A DNA stretch of 7,023 nucleotides from assembly GCA_947627585.1 (NCBI GenBank), contig CANQWP010000041.1, forward strand, positions 1 to 7,023, in the 5' to 3' direction. Below the pieces are notes generated by a model that was not told the DNA's origin, searched no databases, and saw nothing but the letters and a program-made list of their open reading frames with translations. The position numbers were made by a program, and so were the translations under genes. This document shows, piece by piece, positions 1 through 4,684 of this stretch. This DNA is from an uncultured Clostridia bacterium. Lineage in GTDB: Bacteria > Bacillota > Clostridia > Christensenellales > UBA1242. The stretch's first letter is position 1. Each line of letters begins with the position of its first letter.

Positions 1-265
1 CATAAGTGAAATCGACGTGCCCCGGCGTGTCAATCAAGTTGAGTTCAAATTCCTCACCGTGATAGTCATACACAAGTCTTGTCGGCGCAAGTTTGATTGT
101 GATGCCCTTTTCGCGTTCAAGTTCCATGCTGTCAAGGATCTGGTCCTGCATGTCGCGCTTTGAGACGGTGCCGGTCAGTTCAATAAGCCTGTCCGCCAGC
201 GTGCTTTTGCCGTGGTCAATGTGCGCAATTATGCAGAAATTTCGAATATGTGACAAATCTTTCAA
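1..265 (-). CDS. lepA: Elongation factor 4 (LepA), N-terminal fragment, cut by window edge
   Basis: Only the first 88 codons are inside the window. LepA is a ribosome-associated GTPase of the EF-G family that acts on stalled or mis-translocated ribosomes. What is seen: the G1/P-loop AHIDHGKST (residues 14-22), the LepA-typical TGTVSKRDMQ segment (31-40), switch I with GITI (54-57), and the G3 motif DTPGH (79-83). The combination HIRNF...TVSKR...ELNLIDTPGHVDFTY is characteristic of LepA rather than TypA or EF-G. I place the start at a TTG codon (265-263), because GGAG (276-273) sits 7 nt upstream and no ATG fits better; TTG at 256 is an alternative. The gene diverges from the thymidine kinase gene. 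Confidence 0.93.
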   Translation of the reverse strand, partial: MKDLSHIRNFCIIAHIDHGKSTLADRLIELTGTVSKRDMQDQILDSMELEREKGITIKLAPTRLVYDYHGEEFELNLIDTPGHVDFTY

Positions 266-297
266 GTTTTTTCTCCAAGCAGTTTTCTTTGAAATAT

Positions 298-325
298 TTT
301 ATAATATTTCTCACCGTTTTTGCAA
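298..325 (-). promoter_or_regulatory. Candidate lepA promoter
   Basis: On the minus strand TTGCAA (325-320) is followed after 16 bp by TATAAA (303-298), which would start a transcript about 25 nt before the TTG start of lepA. A perfect 8-bp inverted repeat, GAAATATT/AATATTTC with a 4-nt centre (291-310), overlaps the -10 region. It could be a regulator site, or chance in AT-rich DNA. The call is by eye only. Confidence 0.35.
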
Positions 326-354
326 AGAATTTTTCACCATTTTACATTTTCATT

Positions 355-382
355 TTGTTTTTCGAGAGGAATTTGATATGAT
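355..382 (+). promoter_or_regulatory. Candidate tdk promoter
   Basis: TTGTTT (355-360) and TATGAT (377-382) are 16 bp apart, upstream of the thymidine kinase start. An overlapping alternative -10 is GATAAT (380-385). The ribosome binding site is GAGGTG (394-399), 4 nt before the ATG at 404. The -35 is weak, so the call is tentative. Confidence 0.35.
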
Positions 383-403
383 AATAAAAGTGTGAGGTGA
401 ATT

Positions 404-1354
404 ATGGCAAAGTTATATTTCAAGTTTGGTGCAATGGGCTCATCGAAGTCCGCTTCGGCGCTGATGTGCCGCTTTAATTATCTTCAAAAAGGCATCAATG
501 TGCTCCTCATGAAGCCAAGAATTGACAATCGTTTCAAATCGGACGAGGTCGTTTCGCGCATCGGCATCTCCGCGCCATGCATCGCCTTTGCCGACACCGA
601 AAATTTGCAGGACTTGTTTGAAGAAGAGCGCGAAAAGAACGGCGTTCAAGTGGTCATTGTGGACGAATGCCAATTTTGCACAAAAAAGCAAATTGACCAG
701 CTGCGTGAAATCGCGGAAGAAGCGCCTGTTTTGTGCTATGGCCTCAAGACCAACTTCAAAGGCGAACTTTTTGAAGGCAGCAAACGCCTTTTGGAAGTTG
801 CTGACAGCATTCAAGAAATCAAAAGCGTGTGCGAGTGCGGCAAAAAAGCCATCATGAACGGCCGCTTTGTGAAAGGCCACCTCGTCACCGACGGAAGCGA
901 AATTGAAATTGGCGGAGACGACAAATATCGTGGCCTGTGCTGGAATTGTTTCAAAAAAGAGCAAGAAAAGACGAAAGTCTATGAGAAAATCATCAAATAT
1001 CTCAAAGTTTTCAAAGATATGGACAGCGCTGGCGAATGGTCTGGCGACACAGCAAGCGACAACATTGTGCTCCAAACGCCGCACGTGATTTATGACGAAG
1101 ATGTCCAAAATTTTGTTGAAGATTTCAAAGAATTCCAAGTCAAAACCCCAGAAAAACTGCTTTTGCTGGACGATAACATTGAGAGCTTGCGCAAAGTCAC
1201 CATGAAAGACAAGTCGTTTGACTATATGATGTGCCTCATTTCCTTCGCACTTAAGATTGAAAAAGCAAAGCCAGGCCTTTTGAAAGCCTTGATTGAGGAC
1301 GGCACCCTCACAAAATGGCTGAAACAAATCAAAAAGTGCGTGGATGAGAAATGA
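404..1354 (+). CDS. tdk: Thymidine kinase (type II) with a C-terminal DUF6508-like extension
   Basis: Residues 1-190 align closely with bacterial thymidine kinases of the E. coli Tdk type. This is the salvage enzyme that phosphorylates thymidine to dTMP with ATP. Visible motifs are the P-loop GAMGSSKS (9-16), the DDRF-like IDNRF (40-44) followed by SRIG, the DECQF motif (87-91) with the catalytic-base Glu88, and CYGL.T.F.GELF.GS (111-126). A four-Cys zinc site is formed by C143/C145 and C179/C182. Classical Tdk proteins end near residue 190-205, but this one runs to 316. The extra part contains GEW (210-212), YDEDVQNFVEDF (230-241) and a final ALIEDGTLTKWL segment (295-306), which recall the small uncharacterised DUF6508 family. 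That assignment is from memory of the family pattern. The start ATG is backed by GAGGTG 4 nt upstream. The P-loop variant MGSSKS, in place of the more common MNAGKS, is unusual but keeps GK/S-type chemistry. Confidence 0.93.
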   Translation: MAKLYFKFGAMGSSKSASALMCRFNYLQKGINVLLMKPRIDNRFKSDEVVSRIGISAPCIAFADTENLQDLFEEEREKNGVQVVIVDECQFCTKKQIDQLREIAEEAPVLCYGLKTNFKGELFEGSKRLLEVADSIQEIKSVCECGKKAIMNGRFVKGHLVTDGSEIEIGGDDKYRGLCWNCFKKEQEKTKVYEKIIKYLKVFKDMDSAGEWSGDTASDNIVLQTPHVIYDEDVQNFVEDFKEFQVKTPEKLLLLDDNIESLRKVTMKDKSFDYMMCLISFALKIEKAKPGLLKALIEDGTLTKWLKQIKKCVDEK

Positions 1355-1368
1355 AATGAAAAATAAGG

Positions 1369-1397
1369 AAGAATGGCAAGTCCATTCTTTATTTTTT
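1369..1397. terminator. Bidirectional terminator between tdk and the small minus-strand gene
   Basis: AAGAATGG (1369-1376) and CCATTCTT (1382-1389) form a perfect 8-bp stem with a 5-nt loop. It is followed on the plus strand by TATTTTTT (1390-1397), a good intrinsic terminator for tdk. On the minus strand the stem is followed by a T-rich stretch (CCTTATTTTTC), so it probably also terminates the convergent small gene, whose TAA stop overlaps the stem edge. Confidence 0.75.
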
Positions 1398-1595
1398 GAG
1401 AATATTCACACACCAATCTACCAATTTTTCCATTTCTTCGTCGTGCGCATCAACCTGCAAATTCAAAACCTCTTCCAATTTTGCCATTTGCGACTTTGAA
1501 AGTGTGTTTTCAAACTCGACCATCGCATTTGCAAAAACCTTCCCCTTTTCACTCAAAGTCATCACATCTTTTCTGTCATAAAAATTTTCTAACAA
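1389..1595 (-). CDS. Small protein of unknown function; 5' end disrupted by a 14-bp triplication
   Basis: The open frame encodes 68 residues, charged and probably all helical, with FENTLSKSQMAKLEEVLNL in the middle and DEEMEKLVDWC near the end. No family is recognised with confidence. As it stands the frame would start at TTG (1595) with no ribosome binding site, or at ATG (1562) with a weak one. A good AAAGGAG plus ATG exists further upstream (ATG at 1639-1637), but that frame hits TAG at 1591-1589 after 16 codons. The two frames are separated by three tandem 14-bp units (1580-1620). Removing one unit fuses MENDFDIRKF to LLENFYDRKD and gives one continuous 78-residue protein. The gene is therefore frameshifted, phase-variable, or read through by -1 frameshifting. 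It is divergent from the XRE regulator gene and probably controlled by it. Confidence 0.6.
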   Translation of the reverse strand: MLENFYDRKDVMTLSEKGKVFANAMVEFENTLSKSQMAKLEEVLNLQVDAHDEEMEKLVDWCVNILKK

Positions 1596-1620
1596 AAATT
1601 TTCTAACAAAAATTTTCTAA
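1580..1620 (-). repeat. Three tandem copies of a 14-bp unit at the 5' end of the small gene
   Basis: On the minus strand the unit TTAGAAAATTTTTG occurs twice in full. A third copy is identical over 13 nt and then enters the downstream coding sequence (plus-strand copies at 1608-1620, 1594-1607 and 1580-1593). Fourteen is not a multiple of 3, so each gain or loss of a unit changes the reading frame. Two copies give an intact 78-codon gene; the three copies present here do not. Confidence 0.9.
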
Positions 1621-1639
1621 TATCAAAATCGTTTTCCAT
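1589..1639 (-). other. Sixteen-codon open frame with the proper start of the small gene
   Basis: It begins at ATG (1639-1637), 4 nt downstream of AAAGGAG (1650-1644). It reads MENDFDIRKFLLENFC and stops at TAG (1591-1589). This is most simply the displaced N-terminus of the 68-residue frame. Just before the stop, the codons GAA AAT TTT contain the heptamer A AAT TTT in phase. This is a canonical -1 slippery pattern, and -1 slippage here would enter the downstream frame exactly. Confidence 0.6.
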
Positions 1640-1661
1640 ATTTCTCCTTTTATAATTTGGC

Positions 1662-1709
1662 ACTAACTTTTTGTAGTATAAGTATATATTAACACTACTT
1701 ATAGTTAGT
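1662..1709. promoter_or_regulatory. 48-bp dyad, candidate operator over the small-gene promoter
   Basis: The 48-bp segment is symmetric about 1685/1686, with 18 of 24 position pairs complementary. Outer arms are ACTAACT (1662-1668) and AGTTAGT (1703-1709). Inner arms are GTAGT (1673-1677) and ACTAC (1694-1698), with a TATATA core at 1683-1688. The spacing of two half-site pairs suggests cooperative binding by two dimers. The neighbouring XRE regulator is the obvious candidate. Confidence 0.6.
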
Positions 1710-1715
1710 AGTCAA
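1686..1715 (-). promoter_or_regulatory. Promoter of the small minus-strand gene
   Basis: On the minus strand TTGACT (1715-1710) and TAATAT (1691-1686) are separated by 18 bp. The predicted transcript would start about 40 nt before the ATG at 1639. The -10 lies at the centre of a 48-bp dyad and the -35 lies between two dyads, so a protein bound there would be expected to block RNA polymerase. Confidence 0.55.
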
Positions 1716-1748
1716 GCAATTTTACAAAAAAATTATGTATAATTGCTT
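1714..1748. promoter_or_regulatory. 35-bp inverted repeat, candidate operator over the regulator promoter
   Basis: The left arm AAGCAATTTTAC (1714-1725) and right arm GTATAATTGCTT (1737-1748) match at 11 of 12 paired positions, with an 11-nt AT-rich centre. The right arm contains the -10 hexamer of the regulator gene and ends 2 nt before its ATG. The position is typical of autoregulation. The arms do not share an obvious half-site with the 48-bp dyad, so the same or a different protein may bind. Confidence 0.55.
1738..1743 (+). promoter_or_regulatory. Perfect TATAAT -10 box of the XRE regulator gene
   Basis: TATAAT lies 7 bp before the ATG at 1751, so transcription is expected to begin at or within a base or two of the start codon. 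That would give a leaderless mRNA. No convincing -35 is visible at the right distance, so the promoter may be weak or need an activator bound at one of the dyads. Confidence 0.5.
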
Positions 1749-1750
1749 TG

Positions 1751-1954
1751 ATGAAAATTTTTGGTGAAAGATTAAGAGAATTGCGAAAAGAAGCAAATCT
1801 TTCCGCAAAAAATTTTGGTGAAAAAATTGGCGTCAGCGACGCTGCGGTAATTCGTTGGGAAAATGACGAGGCCGATCCAAGCATCACAAGTTTAAAGCGA
1901 ACTGCAGAATATTTCAAAGTTTCGGCTGATTATTTGATTGGTTTGGAAGATTAA
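1751..1954 (+). CDS. XRE-family helix-turn-helix transcriptional regulator (67 aa)
   Basis: This is a minimal Cro/CI-type HTH protein consisting of the DNA-binding domain alone. The pattern is FGERLRELRKEANLS (4-18), then FGEKIGVSDAAVIRWE (22-37) covering the helix-turn-helix and recognition helix, then SITSLKRTAEYFKVSADYLIG (44-64). The last segment is the usual XRE ending. There is no C-terminal dimerisation, peptidase or sensor domain. I use ATG at 1751; a TTG codon directly before it (1748) is possible but neither has a Shine-Dalgarno sequence. The -10 box is so close that the mRNA is probably leaderless. The gene is divergent from the small frameshifted gene, and two dyads in between make it the likely local repressor and autoregulator. 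Its ligand or trigger is unknown. Confidence 0.88.
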   Translation: MKIFGERLRELRKEANLSAKNFGEKIGVSDAAVIRWENDEADPSITSLKRTAEYFKVSADYLIGLED

Positions 1955-1985
1955 AAAAGTTGCCTCTTGAAAGGCAACTTTTTTT
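1953..1985. terminator. Bidirectional terminator between the XRE gene and efp
   Basis: GTTGCCT (1959-1965) and AGGCAAC (1972-1978) pair perfectly around a 6-nt loop. They are flanked by A6 on the left and T7 on the right, which extends the stem. It reads as an intrinsic terminator from both sides and serves both convergent genes. It overlaps the stop codon of the regulator. Confidence 0.88.
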
Positions 1986-1996
1986 GATTGATTTTT

Positions 1997-2560
1997 TTAT
2001 TTGTTCACTTTTTCCATATATGAGCCGTCGCGAGTGTCCACGCGAATGATGTCGCCAATGTTGACAAAAAGCGGAACGTTGATTGTGTAGCCTGTGGCAA
2101 GTTTGGCCGGCTTTTTGGACGCTTTTGATGTGTCGCCCTGAATTCCAGGCTCGGTGTCAACAACTTCAAGTTCAACAAAAGTTGGCGGATATACGGCAAA
2201 TGGTACGCCTTTGTAGATATACATTGTTGTTGGCATGTTTTCTGTGACAAAGTTCAACGCATCAGCAACAGTGTCGCGATTGAGAGGCATTTGCTCATAT
2301 GTTTCGTTGTCCATGAAATAATAGAGGTCGCCATCGTTGTAAAGATAGAGCATTTCTTTCTTTTCGATGACCGCTTCTTGATATTTGTCACTTGGGTTGA
2401 AAGTTGTTTCTTTCACTTGCCCCGTCATGACGTTTTTGATTGTTGCACGAACGAACGGCGAGCCCTTGCCTGGTTTTACGTGCATGAAATCGGTGACGCT
2501 GTAAACCGCGCCGTCCATTTCGAATGTTGTTCCTTTTCTGAAATCTCCTGCTGTAACCAT
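1997..2560 (-). CDS. efp: Translation elongation factor P
   Basis: The 187-residue protein has the normal EF-P length and start (MVTAGDFRKGTTFEMDG). EF-P enters the ribosome between the P and E sites and speeds peptide bond formation at polyproline stretches. Three domains are expected: an N-terminal KOW-like domain (about 1-63) and two OB-fold domains (about 66-127 and 130-187). The tip loop KPGKGSPFVRA carries Lys32, which is modified in many bacteria and matches the Bacillus-type KPGKG loop. The C-terminal signature is GYTINVPLFVNIGDIIRVDTRDGSY. The ATG is preceded by AGGAG (2574-2570) with a 9-nt spacer. It is transcribed alone from a strong promoter and ends at a shared terminator. Confidence 0.97.
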   Translation of the reverse strand: MVTAGDFRKGTTFEMDGAVYSVTDFMHVKPGKGSPFVRATIKNVMTGQVKETTFNPSDKYQEAVIEKKEMLYLYNDGDLYYFMDNETYEQMPLNRDTVADALNFVTENMPTTMYIYKGVPFAVYPPTFVELEVVDTEPGIQGDTSKASKKPAKLATGYTINVPLFVNIGDIIRVDTRDGSYMEKVNK

Positions 2561-2634
2561 AAAAATAAACTCCTAAATTTGTTTTTGTGAACGATTTTCA
2601 AATCAAAACATGATTTTCAAAACTTATCGAGTTG

Positions 2635-2663
2635 ATTATATCATATTCCTACGCGAATATCAA
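2635..2663 (-). promoter_or_regulatory. Strong extended -10 promoter of efp
   Basis: On the minus strand TTGATA (2663-2658) and TATAAT (2640-2635) are exactly 17 bp apart. The -10 is preceded by TG plus one base (TGATATAAT), an extended -10. The mRNA leader to the efp ATG would be about 70 nt. This is the best promoter in the window. Confidence 0.75.
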
Positions 2664-2719
2664 GCGTTTTGTCAAAAAAACTCGCAGGAAATGTGCAAAA
2701 TAAAGAAAGTTTTCTTAAT

Positions 2720-2835
2720 GTCATTCCGACCGAACGAAGTGAGTGGAGGAATCTCAATAAGCCAAGGAGCCTGTTTAGACAGAGTCTCTGACCAGAAGAG
2801 ATCCTTCGACTACACCTTGTTTCGCTCAGGATGAC
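2720..2835. repeat. 116-bp imperfect inverted repeat, dispersed or MITE-like intergenic element
   Basis: The element fills much of the 296-bp gap between efp and the endonuclease IV-like gene. Its left end begins GTCATTCCGACCGAACGAAG. Its right end, read on the minus strand, begins GTCATCCTGAGCGAAACAAG. The two ends stay similar for about 36 nt, up to GAATCTC and GGATCTC. The centre holds a small dyad CAGAG-T-CTCTG. GTCATTC(C/T)GA..CGAA..GAA..ATCTC-type sequences are, from memory, widespread dispersed intergenic repeats in bacterial genomes. No transposase and no clear target-site duplication are visible. A short coding frame across it is not believable. Outside this element and the efp promoter I see nothing else in the gap. 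Confidence 0.7.
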
Positions 2836-2856
2836 AAGAGGAAGGTTTAACATTTT

Positions 2857-3741
2857 TCAAATTTTTCCGCATTTTTTGAGATATATCTCTTTCATTGTGG
2901 AGCTGTCTTCCGCCATTGTGCCGTTGCTCTCGCAAATGATGTGGCAATTCATGTTGTTTTCGATCAGGCAGTCGCAAAGCGGCTCAAACTCCGGGCCATA
3001 GAGCATGTCGTCAAAAGTGAGGTGCCGAATTTCGCCCTTTTCGCCATATTGAATTTTTGAAAAGTGAATGTGAGCATTCTTTGTGCGCTCCTCGCCCAGT
3101 TTCTCAAAACAATAGTCGAAAATGCGCTGATAGTCCTCTTTGCTTTTCAGCGTGCCTTGTGTCAGCGCGTTAATGTGCCCAAAGTCGAAAGTTGGCATAA
3201 GCTTTTTTGAGATTGTGCAAAGGTCGATAATCTCTTTCCACGTTCCAATTTGCATTTGTTTGCCCATAGTTTCGGGATTTAGGAACATTCCCTCGTCAAG
3301 TTCACTTTCAAAAGTTGGCATAAACTCTTTGAAGCGTTCGGTCATCAGCGCAAGCGCGTTTTCACGCGTTTCTTTTCCGCAAGAGCCAGCATGAAAAGTG
3401 AACCGCTTTGCTCCGAAAGCACGCATAAACCTGATGCCCGTGCGTATGTAGCCCAGTGATTTTTCATACATCTCCGGGTCTGGATTGGCGAAGTTGATGA
3501 AATATGGCGCATGAATGGAAATTTCAATGCCAAAACGCGCAAACTCCTTTCCAAGTTCCTCCGCCGAGGCCATGTTCATGCGATAGCCTTGTCCAAAAGA
3601 ATATTCAAAAAGGTCAAGTCCACCCTCAAAACGCCCAGCGCCCTGCTCAGTCAGCCATTTCGGCGTTTCCAAGGTCGTTTTGTGGCCTTGTGCATAAAAA
3701 CTTTCACTGTTGCCCGCCGGGCCAAACAAAATTCCGCTCAT
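2857..3741 (-). CDS. Endonuclease IV-like TIM-barrel protein (AP endonuclease 2 / xylose isomerase-like superfamily)
   Basis: The 294-residue protein is related to Nfo/endonuclease IV, which cuts DNA at abasic sites using three zinc ions. Candidate ligands in order are His77 in IHAPY, His117 in FHAGS, Glu157 in NPETMG, Asp186 and His189 in FDFGH, His224 or His226 in AHIHFSK, His240 in RH, and Glu271 in ICES. The DRH motif of classical Nfo, whose Asp and His bind zinc, reads IRH here (238-240), so one ligand seems missing or displaced to Glu237. Together with an HAGS instead of HPGSH motif, this makes it a diverged subfamily, and real AP endonuclease activity is not certain. I choose ATG at 3741 because AAAGGAG lies 6 nt upstream and MSGILFGPAGN is a natural start. 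An in-frame ATG at 3771 lacks a site. It lies 34 nt after truB and is probably the last gene of that operon. Confidence 0.8.
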   Translation of the reverse strand: MSGILFGPAGNSESFYAQGHKTTLETPKWLTEQGAGRFEGGLDLFEYSFGQGYRMNMASAEELGKEFARFGIEISIHAPYFINFANPDPEMYEKSLGYIRTGIRFMRAFGAKRFTFHAGSCGKETRENALALMTERFKEFMPTFESELDEGMFLNPETMGKQMQIGTWKEIIDLCTISKKLMPTFDFGHINALTQGTLKSKEDYQRIFDYCFEKLGEERTKNAHIHFSKIQYGEKGEIRHLTFDDMLYGPEFEPLCDCLIENNMNCHIICESNGTMAEDSSTMKEIYLKKCGKI

Positions 3742-3775
3742 TCCTCTCTCCTTTATGTTTTGTGTTATCAAAACT

Positions 3776-4672
3776 TCACAATCTCAAAGTCATTTTCAGT
3801 TTTCCGTTTGATTTTTCAGCCAACCCCAAAATGTTCCTTTCACAAATGATTTTGTAGGTCCCGTCCGGCTTGTGAGCAATCAAGTCGTCCACCTCGTCCA
3901 TTGTGAAAACAACTCCGTTCAAAAGTTTGTTGGCGTAAGACCTGTTGAAAAACAAAATTGGATATTCAAGCACGTCGCCGCAAGGAATGATTTTAAAATC
4001 TCCCGCTTTGATTTGCTCAAGCGTGAACGCGTCTTTGATGTCAAAATTTCCGCATTTTGTGCGCAATATGTTTTTCATCGTGCCAAAAATGCCAAGCTTT
4101 TCCGCCAAGTCGCGACAAAGACTTCGAATGTATGTCCCGCTTGAACAAGAAATCTCAAACTTGAAGGTGTTTTTGTCGGTCTGTTCCAGCACTTTCAAGT
4201 CAAAAATCTCAATTTCTTTCGGCTTAAGCTCAAGCAGGTTGCCTTTGAGAGCCTCTTTGTATGCCACCTTGCCGCCAACCTTTTTCGCGGAGTAAATTGG
4301 CGGCATTTGAAGCGATTTTCCAATCATTTCTTTGCAAGCTTTTTCAACTTCCACTCGTGAAATGTCGCAAGGTTTTTGTTTTATGATTTTTCCCGCCATG
4401 TCAAGAGTGTCTGTCTCAAAGCCAAACACAAACTCGCTTTGATATGTTTTGTTCTTTTGAAGGAAGATGTCAAAAAGTTTGGTCGCAGAATTGATTGTGA
4501 CCGGCAAAAGTCCTGCACCCTCCAAATCAAGCGTGCCAAGATGCCCAGCCTTCTTTGCGCCGACGGCGTGTTTGACGATGTTAACGGCGGTGTTGGACGA
4601 CACGCCAACGGGCTTGTTCACCAAAATTATTCCGCTTTGCATGAAATCTTTTCCCATTTCTTCACCAAACAT
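3776..4672 (-). CDS. truB: tRNA pseudouridine(55) synthase TruB
   Basis: TruB converts U55 in the T-arm of tRNAs to pseudouridine. Visible family features are GIILVNKPVGVSS (14-26), the catalytic block KAGHLGTLDLEGAGLLPV (41-58) with the nucleophile Asp49, KTYQSEFVFGFETDTLD, QMPPIYSAKKVGGKVAY, and SCSSGTYIRSLCRDLAEKLG. The motif after the catalytic Asp is DLEGAG rather than the usual DPxATG. The C-terminal 70 residues resemble the TruB C-terminal domain only weakly. Three starts are possible. ATG at 4672 is the longest. ATG at 4657 has GGTGA 4 nt upstream. ATG at 4642 matches the typical family N-terminus. The gene begins about 12-42 nt after the nrnA stop, so it is in the same operon. Confidence 0.95.
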   Translation of the reverse strand: MFGEEMGKDFMQSGIILVNKPVGVSSNTAVNIVKHAVGAKKAGHLGTLDLEGAGLLPVTINSATKLFDIFLQKNKTYQSEFVFGFETDTLDMAGKIIKQKPCDISRVEVEKACKEMIGKSLQMPPIYSAKKVGGKVAYKEALKGNLLELKPKEIEIFDLKVLEQTDKNTFKFEISCSSGTYIRSLCRDLAEKLGIFGTMKNILRTKCGNFDIKDAFTLEQIKAGDFKIIPCGDVLEYPILFFNRSYANKLLNGVVFTMDEVDDLIAHKPDGTYKIICERNILGLAEKSNGKLKMTLRL

Positions 4673-4684
4673 CTTTTCACGAAG

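Noticed and set aside
440..1327. Long minus-strand open frame (295 codons) opposite the thymidine kinase gene
   Set aside because: It lies codon-on-codon opposite a clear tdk gene, has no ribosome binding site, and its Phe/His/Ala-rich product is what reversed tdk codons give.
1389..1954. Toxin-antitoxin module made of the small gene and the XRE regulator
   Set aside because: The genes are divergent, not in an operon, and the small protein shows no toxin motif, so the idea is not supported.
2670..2675. TTGACA on the minus strand as a -35 for efp
   Set aside because: It is 29 bp from the TATAAT box, too far; TTGATA at 2663-2658 has the correct 17-bp spacing.
2703..2716. Small hairpin AAGAAA-GT-TTTCTT next to the repeat
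   Set aside because: A six-pair A/T-rich stem with a 2-nt loop is too weak to call a terminator.
2610..2834. Short open frame covering the efp upstream region and the repeat
   Set aside because: It spans the efp promoter and an inverted repeat, has no ribosome binding site, and its sequence is determined by the repeat.
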